DNA of 64,000 bases from an uncultured Alphaproteobacteria bacterium (GCA_943787445.1 CALSML010000001.1:121408-185407), one strand, 5' to 3'. Shown: positions 27,276 to 36,592, counted from the stretch's first letter. The notes: generated by a model not told the origin, from the letters alone. Made by a program: numbers and translations.

Positions 27276-28780
27276 GCCGATACGGCCTCGGCATCACGCA
27301 GACGCGGGAAGGCATCCAGGGCATTCTCCTGGAAGATTTTCTGCAGCGCGGTCTCCGGCAGATCTGCGCTGGCGAGTTTGCCCAGCGTCCAGGCCGGGTT
27401 CATCAGCTGGCCGTCGCAGGAGAAGATGATGCGGTCCTCGCCGACCCGCGCGAGCATGCCCTTGATATCGGCGTCCTGTCGGTCGGCGGTGCTGGTGGCA
27501 ATGTCGAACCAGACATTCTTCAGATCGGCAAAATCCCAGTAGCGCCAGGTGGCATGGGCCGCGATGAAATTGATGTGGGGCTTAAGTTGCGCCAGACGGT
27601 CCATGCCCGGCAGATGGGCCATGATCGGCCAGCCGGACATGTTGTCGAGATGAGCGAAGATTTCGAGATAGCTCGGATCGTCCAGATCCTTGCCGTAGAA
27701 GTCCTGAATCGTCTTGATGCCGACAAAGCGCGGGTTGTCCCGGTATTTCTCGATTTCGCCGATCGAGGTCTCGATCTCCAGCGGATTGACGACGATCAGT
27801 CCGCGCGCACGGGGCTCGGCTTCGACAAAGGCCTTGGTTTCGGCATTGCCGGTGACGATGTCGTGGTTTAGAGCGCGAATCGAAGAGGAATTCGCGATCT
27901 GGTAGTTGAAAACATCGAAATCCTGCGCGATGGCTTCGAAGCTGATGCGTGGTTCGATGATGTTCCAGCCGCTGGTGTGCCAGTGAGTGTCGATTTTCGG
28001 CACGTCACGATATGTCTGCCAAAGGCGCATCTCCGCGGCGGGTTCCGGGTCAGCATTAAGGCCGAGTGCCTTTGACAGGGTGCCGCTTTGAATCATTTGG
28101 CGATCCGCATCCGAAATGCGCGCGCCTTCCAGCATGAAATAGGACGCGCCTTCTGCGACCAGTGGCGAGCCCGACGCTAGAAACAGGCGATCAGCGCCCA
28201 GCCGTTCGACCAGGCGTTCGATGCCGCCGCTCTGGGTGATCGTCGAAATGTCGAAGCAGAGATTCGGATGATCCTGAGCGACCGCGATAATGTCGGGGAT
28301 GTTGTTGTAGCCGCTGCCGCGCATCCAGCGGATCAGCACCTTGCCGCCCGCCGGTGCAACATGACGTGCCACGGCGGCGAGGTCCTGCCGGTTCCAGATC
28401 CCGGCCAGAATGGGGAAGTCGAGTTTGGCGCAATCCTTTGCGAAAACCTCCACCACATAATCCGACCAGGTCCAGTTCTGGAAAGTCGGGAACAGGGCGG
28501 CGGCCAGAAAGGGCCCTTTGGAAATCTGCGTTAGGCTATCCACCCCGGCGTCATAGCCGAGCATGTTGATGGTGGCGGTTGGCAGCAACCGGCCGTCCGA
28601 GGCTGCGCAGAATTCAGCCGTCAGTTCGTTGCCTTCCCGCTCGTCGAAATAGATCGCCTTGAAGGATGTCGCGAGCGCACGTGTGACACCGAACCGGTCC
28701 AGCCGTGCAAGAACTTCTGCCGGATCGCTGCCGAGCCCGCTGCTCGGGTCCTTGTCGAGAAAGATACCGCCGTCGATCAT
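27272..28780 (-). CDS. tandem amidohydrolase-2 protein with degenerate N-terminal half
   Basis: 502 residues, apparently two PF04909-like TIM barrels in tandem. The C-terminal copy begins at PKIDTHWHTSGWN (His266, His268) and keeps His389 (IMAHLPG), His409 (AAHAT) and Asp456 (FSCDGQ), a full metal set. The N-terminal copy begins MIDGGIFLDKDP, where the HxH is replaced by G-x-F. Its later positions read ILAGIWN and FLASGSP instead of H and D, so it looks non-catalytic. It shares one base with the preceding aminotransferase stop and overlaps the HisH start by four. A lyase or hydrolase step in sugar modification is an inference. Confidence 0.7.
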   Translation of the reverse strand: MIDGGIFLDKDPSSGLGSDPAEVLARLDRFGVTRALATSFKAIYFDEREGNELTAEFCAASDGRLLPTATINMLGYDAGVDSLTQISKGPFLAAALFPTFQNWTWSDYVVEVFAKDCAKLDFPILAGIWNRQDLAAVARHVAPAGGKVLIRWMRGSGYNNIPDIIAVAQDHPNLCFDISTITQSGGIERLVERLGADRLFLASGSPLVAEGASYFMLEGARISDADRQMIQSGTLSKALGLNADPEPAAEMRLWQTYRDVPKIDTHWHTSGWNIIEPRISFEAIAQDFDVFNYQIANSSSIRALNHDIVTGNAETKAFVEAEPRARGLIVVNPLEIETSIGEIEKYRDNPRFVGIKTIQDFYGKDLDDPSYLEIFAHLDNMSGWPIMAHLPGMDRLAQLKPHINFIAAHATWRYWDFADLKNVWFDIATSTADRQDADIKGMLARVGEDRIIFSCDGQLMNPAWTLGKLASADLPETALQKIFQENALDAFPRLRDAEAVSA

Positions 28781-30054
28781 CAGGCTGTTTCCTGTTGGGC
28801 CATGGCACGCAGGGGGTCGAGATTGTCGAAAACCTTGGTGAAGGCCGCGATGACGTCATCCAGATCCGCAGCGCTCATCGGGGGGCGCATGAATTCGTGG
28901 ATCAGGAGCCGCTGATTGGCGCGTTCGGTCATGGGGCACAGACCCGCCGGATAGGCGCCGGGCGTGGTCTGGAAAATCGGCAGGCTGTAGGCCGGCTGCA
29001 CATAGCCGGCCCGGACCAGCGCCCCCTCGCCTTCGCGCAGCTCGGTGAGCGGAAGCTCGGCCTTCAGGGCATCGGCCATGATCCCGACCGGCACGCCGGT
29101 GCCGTCCGGGTCGTAGCCCAGCGCATGTACATAGTAGACATGATCGCCGGCGGGTTTGGTTGTCGGCATGGTCAGCCCTGCGATGCCCGACAGGCCGGCT
29201 TCGAGATGCGCGACATTCGACTTGCGGGTTGCAATCAGCTCGGGCCCCTTGGCCAGCTGGCAGCGACCGATCGCGGCTTCGATCTCGCCCATGCGGTAGT
29301 TGAAGCCGATCATGTTGGTCTGGTCGGTGACGCCCTTTCCGGCGACAACGGATTCCGCATGATTGCGGATCAGCTGGCAGCGCTCGGCGAAGTGATCATC
29401 ATGCGTCGTGATCATCCCGCCTTCGCCGGTGTGGATGTGCTTGTGATAGTTGAAGCTGAAAATCCCCATATGGCCCAGCGTGCCGACCGGGCGCCCCTTG
29501 TAGGTGGCGAACGGGCACTGGGCGCAATCCTCGATCACGATTAGATCATGGGCCTTGGCGATTTCCATGATCGGATCCATATCGGCGGCCATGCCGAAGA
29601 TATGAACGATGATGATGGCCTTGGTCTTCGCGGTGATCTTCGAACGGATGCTTTCGGGATCGAGGCAGTAGGTCGCCGGATCGATATCGGCAAAGACCGG
29701 CGTGGCTTTGTAGACCATCGGTGCCACACAGGAGGCCGACATCGTATAGGGCGAGACAATCACTTCGTCCCCCGCACCGATGCCTGCGGCGCCGCAGGCT
29801 GCATAGAGCCCGCTGGTGGCCGAATTGACCGAGATCGCATGGGTCGCGCCACAGGAGTCTGCCCATTCACGCTCGAAGGCCTGTACTTCCGGGCCGCCAT
29901 AGAAATCCTTGTGCCAGCCGCCGATGAACCGGGAGAGCACGCCGCTATCCATGACCTTGGCGACGGCGTCTTTTTCGGGTTCACCGATCACCTTGTAGGC
30001 CGGAAAGGGATCCGTGCGGACGGGCGTGCCGCCGGTGATCGCGAGTTTGCTCAT
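28780..30054 (-). CDS. DegT/DnrJ/EryC1/StrS PLP-dependent sugar aminotransferase
   Basis: 424 residues. The GGTPVRTDPFP opening and VNSATSGLYAACGAAGIGAGDEVIVSPYT match the AHBA-synthase/StrS-like branch. The PLP lysine lies in SFNYHKHIHTGEGGMI near residue 220, and VIEDCAQCP carries the cofactor aspartate. It is clearly different from the PseC-like protein at 13017. It overlaps the Gfo/Idh oxidoreductase by ATGA; such pairs convert an oxidised sugar position into an amine. Which carbon is aminated cannot be told. Confidence 0.88.
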   Translation of the reverse strand: MSKLAITGGTPVRTDPFPAYKVIGEPEKDAVAKVMDSGVLSRFIGGWHKDFYGGPEVQAFEREWADSCGATHAISVNSATSGLYAACGAAGIGAGDEVIVSPYTMSASCVAPMVYKATPVFADIDPATYCLDPESIRSKITAKTKAIIIVHIFGMAADMDPIMEIAKAHDLIVIEDCAQCPFATYKGRPVGTLGHMGIFSFNYHKHIHTGEGGMITTHDDHFAERCQLIRNHAESVVAGKGVTDQTNMIGFNYRMGEIEAAIGRCQLAKGPELIATRKSNVAHLEAGLSGIAGLTMPTTKPAGDHVYYVHALGYDPDGTGVPVGIMADALKAELPLTELREGEGALVRAGYVQPAYSLPIFQTTPGAYPAGLCPMTERANQRLLIHEFMRPPMSAADLDDVIAAFTKVFDNLDPLRAMAQQETA

Positions 30055-31031
30055 GATGTCGCTCCCATAAGGCGCAGTTGTGAAATCTGCTGACAGAGAC
30101 GCTCGACGGAAATGGCGGTCTCGGCGGTGCTCGCCAGTGCTGCGCCTTGTGTCACTGCGCTGTGGATGTTGTCGACGGCACCGGACAGTGCCCGGTCGAG
30201 GGTGGTTTCGGTGACCGTGCCTTCGTCCAGATGGGTGCGGCCGGGAAACAGGCGATGATCCGTGGTGCGTCGTCGCCGAACACGAAAGCCGGAATCCTCG
30301 ATCCGGACGACACCGCCCGCGCAGGTGATCTCGGCTTCGAACCGGGCGTAGTCCCGGCTGTCGCTGCCGATCAGATAGACCGGGATATCCTTCGGACCGG
30401 TCAGCATCGCATCGATGGTCGGGTCCGCGGGCGAGAAGTCTTCGTTGCGGCGCAGTGCCTGCTGCGGTGTCAGTGGTCCGATCAGAAACTGGATCAGGTC
30501 GAGCATGTGGCTACCCGTGTGGAACAGTCCCTTGGCATAGAACGCCGTGACCGAACGCAGCGCGCCCCAGTCTCCGGCAGCCAGCTCGTCGCGCAGGGTG
30601 GTCATCTCGCTGTCCCAGCGCCGCAGATAGTTGACGCAGATGGCCTTGCCCGCGGCTTCGTAAGCCTTGTGCAATGCTGCCGAGTGCGCCGGGTCGCCGG
30701 TCATCGGCTTCTCGCAGAAGACGATCCGGGCCGGGCTGTCGAGCAGTTGGGTGAGAACCACCTCATGAGTGTCGGTGGGTGTGCAGATGCTCGCCACATC
30801 GAACCCGTCTTGGTCCTTGAGACATGCATCAAGATTTCCGAACCCCGACCTGACGTCCCACCTGTCCCTGAACGCCTGCCGCCGCGCGGCATCCGGCTCG
30901 ACACAGGCGACCACGTCAAACCGGCCATCGGCCCGATAGGCCCCGGCATGGCTGAGCACCGTTGCGCCATCACTCGCCTCGTCATAACCGCCCGCGATGT
31001 CCCCGCAGCCGATGATCACCGTGGTGAGCAT
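30051..31031 (-). CDS. Gfo/Idh/MocA-family oxidoreductase
   Basis: 326 residues from ATG 31031 (MLTTVIIGCGDIAGGYD), five bases after the preceding stop. The NAD(P)-binding GCGDIAGG loop opens the Rossmann domain; ASICTPTDTHEVVL and VFCEKPMTGD (EKP motif, near residue 100) are the family hallmarks. The C-terminal beta sheet domain is complete. It would oxidise a hydroxyl to a ketone on a nucleotide sugar or nonulosonate precursor before amination by the following DegT protein. It is not an obvious WbpB orthologue. Confidence 0.85.
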   Translation of the reverse strand: MLTTVIIGCGDIAGGYDEASDGATVLSHAGAYRADGRFDVVACVEPDAARRQAFRDRWDVRSGFGNLDACLKDQDGFDVASICTPTDTHEVVLTQLLDSPARIVFCEKPMTGDPAHSAALHKAYEAAGKAICVNYLRRWDSEMTTLRDELAAGDWGALRSVTAFYAKGLFHTGSHMLDLIQFLIGPLTPQQALRRNEDFSPADPTIDAMLTGPKDIPVYLIGSDSRDYARFEAEITCAGGVVRIEDSGFRVRRRRTTDHRLFPGRTHLDEGTVTETTLDRALSGAVDNIHSAVTQGAALASTAETAISVERLCQQISQLRLMGATS

Positions 31032-31035
31032 TGCG

Positions 31036-31746
31036 TCAGGTCGCGTCATCGTCATCCAGAAATGCGAGCATATCGGACAGATCAAATTCCGGGTTTCCGG
31101 GATAGAGCGCTTCGAAGACCCGGCGGATGACCGCCAGGTCATCCGGCGTGTCGAGGGTCAGCCGTGTTTCGGGCGCATGATGATGGGGTGGCGCCGTCAC
31201 CGCCGCGATCCTGAAGAGATCGGGATTTTTGTAGATGAACAGCGAGACATGCTCCCGGTCATCGGGCGCGTCGGTACGCCCGGCCACATCGGCCAGAATG
31301 TCGGTGGCGAAAATCTGAGTATCCATGCCAACCGGATAGGTGCGCGGCACCAGCGCGTTCGACACATAATCGGCTTCGCCGGCCAGATAGAAATCAATGA
31401 CCTTTGACACGATCGCCGGGTCGATCAGCGGGCAGTCGCCGGTGGTTTCGACAATCAGGTCGACATCGTTGGCCTGCGCGGCGGAAAGAACCCGGTCCAG
31501 CACGTCGTGCTCCGAACCGCGATAGCAGCCAACCCCGAGTTCTTCGGTGAGTGCGACCACCGGATCATCCGTCGCGTTGACCGTGGTTGCGACGATAATG
31601 TCATCCAGTTGGGGCACCCGCTGCAGCCGCGCGATCATATGCGCGAGCATGGGCTGGCCGGCAGCCTCCATCAGCACCTTGCCGGGCAGTCGTGTCGAGG
31701 TCATGCGCGCCTCGATGGTGGCGTAGATGCGTGGTGCGGCGCTCAT
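31036..31746 (-). CDS. SpsF-like cytidylyltransferase-fold protein (copy 1)
   Basis: 236 residues. IYATIEARMTSTRLPGKVL at the N-terminus is the ARMxSxRLPGK nucleotide-binding loop of SpsF-like proteins, related to CMP-KDO and CMP-NeuAc synthetases. Further motifs are GSEHDVLDRVL and ETTGDCPLIDP (the DCP metal-binding region). It is coupled by ATGA to PseI. A paralogue on the other side of PseI has the same motifs. Either could activate the PseI product; SpsF proteins lack a well-established reaction. Confidence 0.8.
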   Translation of the reverse strand: MSAAPRIYATIEARMTSTRLPGKVLMEAAGQPMLAHMIARLQRVPQLDDIIVATTVNATDDPVVALTEELGVGCYRGSEHDVLDRVLSAAQANDVDLIVETTGDCPLIDPAIVSKVIDFYLAGEADYVSNALVPRTYPVGMDTQIFATDILADVAGRTDAPDDREHVSLFIYKNPDLFRIAAVTAPPHHHAPETRLTLDTPDDLAVIRRVFEALYPGNPEFDLSDMLAFLDDDDAT

Positions 31747-32804
31747 TCAACCAGATCCCAGGAGACGGCGGTGCCACGCACGATATCTGTCTTGGCACGC
31801 CGGCCGAGAATTTGGGGCAGGTGTTTGGGTGCAAGACCAAAGCCCGGTCGGATCGAGCGCACATGAGCATCGGTGATGATTTCACCGGCCGCGATATCTT
31901 CAACCACATACAGCGAGCGACGGAAGATGGCATTGCCCGCTTCGCTTTCCTTGCGTTCGTAGTCGACGGTGCCCAGTGCCTCCCAGGCATCCCGGCAACT
32001 GGAGACCAGAAGTGCCAGTTCGTCGGATTCGAGTGAGAAAGAGGAATCCGGCCCGCCATCCGCGCGGGAAAGCGTCACGTGCTTTTCGATCAATGTGGCA
32101 CCCAGACTGACGGCGGCCACCGAGACGGCTGTGCCAAGCGTGTGGTCGGATAATCCGACGATCGCATCAAAACGTTCAGCGATATCGGCGATGGTGCGCA
32201 GATTCGAATCTCCGGGCGGGGCGGGATATCCGCTCACGCAGTGCAGCAGAACAATGTCTTTGCATCCGGCATCGCGCGCTGCAGTGACCGCTTCACCGAT
32301 TTCGTCCCGGTTGGCCATGCCGGTTGAAATGATCATCGGTTTGCCGGTGGCCGCGACCCGCGCGATCAGGGGAAGGTCCACGGCTTCGAAGGAGGCAATC
32401 TTGTAGGCCGGTACGTTCAGGGTTTCGAGGAAGTCGACTGCAGTCCCGTCGAAGGGAGCACTGAACATGGTGATGCCCACATCGCGGGCCTTGTCGAACA
32501 GGGCCTGGTGCCAGGCCCAGGGCGTGTGGGCCTCGTCATAAAGTTCATGCAGGCTGCGCCCATCCCAGAGGCCGCCTGTAATCCGGAATTCCGGAGAATC
32601 GTGATCGATGGTGATGGTGTCAGCCGTGTAGGTCTGCAGCTTGACCGCGTCCGCGCCGGCATCCCTGGCCATCTCGATCAGAGTGAGCGCGCGATCCAGA
32701 TCACCATTGTGATTGCCCGACAGCTCCGCAACGATATATGGCGGATGATCCGGTCCGATGGGGCGGCCGGCGATCTCGAAGGCTTTTCTCTCAGGCGTGG
32801 TCAT
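31743..32804 (-). CDS. pseI: pseudaminic acid synthase (PseI), full length with SAF domain
   Basis: 353 residues, the usual length. The TIM barrel has YIVAELSGNHNGDLDRAL, LQTYTADTITID, ISTGMANRDEI, LHCVSGYPAPP and IEKHVTLSRADGGPDSSFSLE. The last is the PseI-type loop, where NeuB has a different segment. The C-terminal SAF domain (RRSLYVVEDIAAGEIITDAHVRSIRP) is intact. It condenses phosphoenolpyruvate with the 6-deoxy-di-N-acyl-altrose released by PseG. It overlaps SpsF-like genes on both sides by ATGA, forming a compact three-gene unit. Confidence 0.92.
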   Translation of the reverse strand: MTTPERKAFEIAGRPIGPDHPPYIVAELSGNHNGDLDRALTLIEMARDAGADAVKLQTYTADTITIDHDSPEFRITGGLWDGRSLHELYDEAHTPWAWHQALFDKARDVGITMFSAPFDGTAVDFLETLNVPAYKIASFEAVDLPLIARVAATGKPMIISTGMANRDEIGEAVTAARDAGCKDIVLLHCVSGYPAPPGDSNLRTIADIAERFDAIVGLSDHTLGTAVSVAAVSLGATLIEKHVTLSRADGGPDSSFSLESDELALLVSSCRDAWEALGTVDYERKESEAGNAIFRRSLYVVEDIAAGEIITDAHVRSIRPGFGLAPKHLPQILGRRAKTDIVRGTAVSWDLVE

Positions 32805-33556
32805 GCTTCTGGCTTTGGGGGTGCGGCATGGGCGCTGTTGAGTGCGCGGATGGCCGGGTTGGCCGCAAGATAGGTCACCACATCCTCGGTCGTGAAGGCG
32901 GCGTTGGCCGGATAGAGAGCGTCGTAGACGCGGGTGATCACGTCGAGGTCTTCCGGGTAATCAACCGTCAGACGCAAATCGGCCTGGTTCGAATTGCCGG
33001 TATAGGAGCTTAGCGTGAAGCGATCGGGATGATTGTAGAGAAAGGGTGTCACGTGCTCGCGATCATAGGGGTCGTCGGTTTCCTGCCCGGCAGTCTCGAG
33101 CGCTTCGGACGTTATCGCTTCGACGTCCAGTCCATGGGGCCAGCTGCGTTCGAGCGTGTTGCTGGCATAGTCATAGTCACCGGTCAGCAGATGGTTGGTC
33201 AGTCCGTCGACCACACGCGGATCGGTCAGAGGACAATCCGCGGTCAGGCGCAGCACGATATCTGCCTTGCTGGCGGTCGCGGCTTCGACGAACCGTCCCA
33301 GAACATCATGGAGCGAACCGCGAAAACAGGTGACGCCGGATTGTGCACACAATTCCGCAATGGCGTCGTCATCGGCCTCTGTGCTTGTGGCGACAACAAT
33401 CTCGTCGACACGCTCTGCGCGCCGCAGCCGTTCGAGTTGTCGCAGAATCATCGGCTGCCCCATAACCGGCGCCAGGACTTTCCCCGGGAGCCGGGACGAC
33501 GACATGCGGGCCTGAACAATGGCCACGACTTTGAGTTGCGTACAGGATGCGCACAT
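32801..33556 (-). CDS. SpsF-like cytidylyltransferase-fold protein (copy 2)
   Basis: 251 residues. VVAIVQARMSSSRLPGKVL and RLTADCPLTDP mirror the first SpsF-like copy, with similar length and order of motifs (FRGSLHDVLGRF, YDREHVTPFLYNHPD). The MCASCTQ lead may be part of the coding sequence or a few codons too long. Two paralogues flanking one synthase suggest either a heteromeric activating enzyme or activation of two different nonulosonic acids. Six nt separate it from the preceding GT-B-like gene. Confidence 0.8.
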   Translation of the reverse strand: MCASCTQLKVVAIVQARMSSSRLPGKVLAPVMGQPMILRQLERLRRAERVDEIVVATSTEADDDAIAELCAQSGVTCFRGSLHDVLGRFVEAATASKADIVLRLTADCPLTDPRVVDGLTNHLLTGDYDYASNTLERSWPHGLDVEAITSEALETAGQETDDPYDREHVTPFLYNHPDRFTLSSYTGNSNQADLRLTVDYPEDLDVITRVYDALYPANAAFTTEDVVTYLAANPAIRALNSAHAAPPKPEA

Positions 33557-33562
33557 GGCAGA

Positions 33563-34678
33563 TCAGGCGCGCCCGGCAATCCGGTCGAGCGCTGCGACAA
33601 TCTGAGTGCTGGCCGGTGTGTCATCGGAGGTGTCGAAAGCAGATGGGTCATCCGCAGATCTGTTCAGCACATCGGGCAGCAGCACCCGCAATGTGCCACG
33701 ATCTGTGGCGCAGGGGGTCAGCCCCAGCAATACGGTGGGAATGAGGCTCTTCTGATTTTCAGTCGGCAGGATCGACAGGGTGTTCAAACCCGCCAGTGCG
33801 GCTTCGACAAGCAGGCTGGTTGACAGCCCCACAACCAGATCGGCGGCGAAGAGAAGTGGTAGCGGTTTCCCGCCCTCCGAGATCGCGTCGAACCGGTCCA
33901 TATAGGGCGCGTAGTTGGAGGCCGGGTCTTTCGGGTGCGCACGAAAGACCAGATACGGAGTGCGATCCAATGTGTCGATCGCATCGAGGAATTCTTCGAG
34001 GACGATCTCGGTTCGGCGTTCGCTCACGCCCCGTCCAGTCAGCCTGTAGTCGGACGACCGCCGCTTGATATCCATACCCAAGCCGTCGGAACCCTCGCCA
34101 AGAAATATGATGACGGGTCGGTCCACAGGGACATCCCCCAGTGTATCTGCACGATGTGAAGCGATGGGTTGTTTGCGAAGCTGTGCGGCTTCTGTCCGGA
34201 CGATGTCGTAGTAGGGGTGTCCGGTCACGGCAGTATGGGTAGATGGCTGGCCCAGTGCGCGGAACAGGTCCGCTGTGTGGTTGTCGGGCAATATCAGCCA
34301 GTCGGTTACATGGGTCAGCGGTTCGGATGTGTGTCCGCGGAATCGATGCTGGGCATTTGCCGGGCTATCGACAAACCCGATGGAGGGAATGTCCTGATCC
34401 CGTGCGGCCCGGGTCAGTGCGAAGGCATAGGAGTCGGGGTTTTCTGCTGTACCGACCATCAGAATATCCGGTGTCCGATCTTTCAGCTGGTTTGCGGCGT
34501 CCGTACCGGACGGAATGTCGTTTGCGGCAATGTTGCGGTCGGACAGAAATTTTGCCGCAAGGCCAGTCGCACAGAGTTCGATCTCCCATCCGCTTGCCGC
34601 CAGATCGTTCAGCGCTGGTGCAATGAAATTCGCGGCACCCGGATCTTCGACAAATATCAGGATACGTCCCTGCGCCAT
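33563..34678 (-). CDS. GT-B-fold-like protein of unknown specificity
   Basis: 371 residues. It starts RILIFVEDPGAANFIAPALNDL, continues with a VTGHPYYDIV segment near residue 160, and ends with VFRAHPKDPASNYAPYM and LVVGLSTSLLVEAALAGLNTLSI. The two-half architecture with HPKD and a Ser/Thr-rich phosphate loop late in the chain resembles GT-B transferases and UDP-sugar hydrolases used in nonulosonate and capsule assembly. No defined family was recognised. It lies between SpsF-like copy 2 and a PhyH oxygenase. Confidence 0.55.
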   Translation of the reverse strand: MAQGRILIFVEDPGAANFIAPALNDLAASGWEIELCATGLAAKFLSDRNIAANDIPSGTDAANQLKDRTPDILMVGTAENPDSYAFALTRAARDQDIPSIGFVDSPANAQHRFRGHTSEPLTHVTDWLILPDNHTADLFRALGQPSTHTAVTGHPYYDIVRTEAAQLRKQPIASHRADTLGDVPVDRPVIIFLGEGSDGLGMDIKRRSSDYRLTGRGVSERRTEIVLEEFLDAIDTLDRTPYLVFRAHPKDPASNYAPYMDRFDAISEGGKPLPLLFAADLVVGLSTSLLVEAALAGLNTLSILPTENQKSLIPTVLLGLTPCATDRGTLRVLLPDVLNRSADDPSAFDTSDDTPASTQIVAALDRIAGRA

Positions 34679-34687
34679 GACAGGCCT

Positions 34688-35611
34688 TCAGTAGTCCTGG
34701 TCAATGCGATTGGTGTATTTGAGAATCTTGGCCGGGCGTAGCCGTGTCGTGTCCGTGGCGTCACGACAGGGGAACAGCCGGAACTGCAGCCACTCGCGGT
34801 ATTTACCTTCAGACGGAATGCCGGCACGATGCAGACAGCGCGCCACGTTCACGAACATGATCGTCCCGGCCGGTCCGGTCATTTCGACTCGTGCCGGGTT
34901 GTTTTCGATCTGTGCGGTCATCTGCCCGGTTTCCTTGCGCGAGGCATAGCCTTGTCGCACCACGTCCTTCGTGGCCGGAATGTCGAGGGCCGAGGTCGGG
35001 CCGCCGTCGAGTCCAAGATCACTCAGGAGGACGAAGATCGCGAGCATCGAGGTGGGTCCGCTATCGGTGTGCCAACGATCGGAGTAGACCTCGCCCTGTT
35101 TGAGGACGTCCGGGGGAACATGGCGTGTCAGGCGAAACGAGCCCGAGTTCACGAGAAAGGGCCCGCCAAAATAGTGCTCGAGGAATTGCGTGACTCGTGG
35201 ATTGAAGATGTCGAAGACTTCCGGGGTGTGCTCGGCGAATGCGTGGGATTCCAGCAGCGTCATGTACTCGGATGGATTTCTCCCCCCGGTTTCGGCTGCG
35301 GCCAGAACGCTTGTGCGAATGGTCTCGACCGTTGTGGGGTCGATCCATCCGCTCATTTTGGCGACGCCGTGTTCGCGCAATGCCTTTGCTTGAGACAGCG
35401 TATCCGCGTCGTAGGTGCCGGCGTGATGAGAGCGCCCGGCGAAACGATGCAGGCTGGTGTCAATCGAGCCATACAGGTTTTGCCGAAACCCCGAGAGATT
35501 TCCATAGACCCGGCGGGAGATCACCGGGAAGGGCCAATGGGTGAACGGGTCGCGCACGAACCCCTTCGCAAAGGAGGTTGCGCGTTTGGTGAATGTCAGC
35601 GGGCTGGGCAT
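34688..35611 (-). CDS. PhyH-like Fe(II)/2-oxoglutarate oxygenase
   Basis: 307 residues. YSDRWHTDSGPTSMLAIFVLLSD near residue 185 gives the HxD pair, and TIMFVNVARCLHRAG near residue 265 the distal His, with a 2-oxoglutarate arginine candidate in the last strand. An N-terminal basic extension (TFKRATSFAKGFVRDP-like composition) precedes the core. The protein is distinct from the PhyH member at 8203-9063; both lie in the same operon, so two hydroxylations or an oxidation/desaturation are possible. Confidence 0.7.
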   Translation of the reverse strand: MPSPLTFTKRATSFAKGFVRDPFTHWPFPVISRRVYGNLSGFRQNLYGSIDTSLHRFAGRSHHAGTYDADTLSQAKALREHGVAKMSGWIDPTTVETIRTSVLAAAETGGRNPSEYMTLLESHAFAEHTPEVFDIFNPRVTQFLEHYFGGPFLVNSGSFRLTRHVPPDVLKQGEVYSDRWHTDSGPTSMLAIFVLLSDLGLDGGPTSALDIPATKDVVRQGYASRKETGQMTAQIENNPARVEMTGPAGTIMFVNVARCLHRAGIPSEGKYREWLQFRLFPCRDATDTTRLRPAKILKYTNRIDQDY

Positions 35612-35614
35612 GGT

Positions 35615-36546
35615 TCAGATGGGATCACGGACAGCTTGTCTGATTGCGGGTTCCTGGGATTGTGGCCTGCCGGAACGCACACGACGTTGTCGGATGCGAT
35701 TGATCGGACGTTCGACGAGACGCACCATGACCGCGGCGAGAGCAAGACTGAGAAGCAGGATCGTGATGCCACGTGCGGGACCGGACAACTGGTCGCCGAC
35801 AAAGGCAACCACGGGAAGGTGAATCAGATAGACGGGATAAGACAGATCACCGATCCATCTGTCCCAGCTCTGTCCGGCGGACCATCGAAGCCAGAAGGGC
35901 AAGCCGAACACGAAGATGACGATCAGCAATTTCATGTGATGTCGTTCGGGCAGGAACCACATGAAAGTCTGGGGGAAGGCGATGACAGCGACAACGAGGG
36001 CAGCGCTCATGCCGCCGATCAGAGATGAGGCGCGCGATGCGAATATTTTTTCCGAGATAAGGGTCCCGAGATGATAGGCGACGGCGCCGGTCATGAAAAA
36101 GATCAGTACACCGGGAAATGAACGATACCGCCAGAAGTTCGAGAGGTCGTAGTGGATGATGGCGCCTGCACCGATCACGGCGAGGACGGTGATCACGATG
36201 ACGCGTGAGCGGCGGACGACGACAAAAGGCGCGATGGCGTAGAAGAGAATTTCGAGCGCCAGTGCCCAGTTCTGGCCCAGCAGCACATAGGACCCTATAT
36301 TCACAGTTGTCTCGGCGGAATTGAAATAGACCGCCCCGAAGGAATCCAGCCCCACGACCTGGGTCAATTCCGCACCGATGATGAATAGGTTCATGAGGCC
36401 TGCTAGCCAGATGCTGGCGCCGCTTAGATCGGTGAAAATCGTGTCCACGATGTCCGGGCGAACCGCCGCCATGGCCGCCAGCCGAAAATCGGATCGCTGT
36501 GTGCGATCACCACACATGTAGCGAGAAGAGTGCGTAACGTTCCCAT
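35615..36546 (-). pseudogene. acyltransferase-3 (OafA-like) membrane protein, broken and internally shortened
   Basis: The frame from 36517 gives 300 residues with about eight hydrophobic segments, QNWALALEILFYAIAPF near residue 80 and a typical C-terminus (GDLSYPVYLIHLPVVAF, LVERPINRIR). The expected N-terminus is in another frame from ATG 36546: MGTLRTLLATCVVIAHSDPIFG, containing the conserved catalytic His. Joining the frames needs a shift near 36480. Even then the first two or three TM segments with the RxxRxxP region are missing, so an internal deletion is likely. It is the first gene after the leader of the long operon. The intact enzyme would O-acetylate the glycan. Confidence 0.7.
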
Positions 36547-36592
36547 GGAGTTCGAAGATGTCGGACTAAGTATGTGCGCTGCGGGCGGTTTT

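Noticed and set aside
28780-31031. Calling the Gfo/Idh and DegT pair WbpB and WbpE
   Set aside because: The order and the amidotransferase triad fit that pathway, but the Gfo/Idh N-terminus does not follow WbpB and no WbpI or WbpD partners are visible, so only family-level calls are given.
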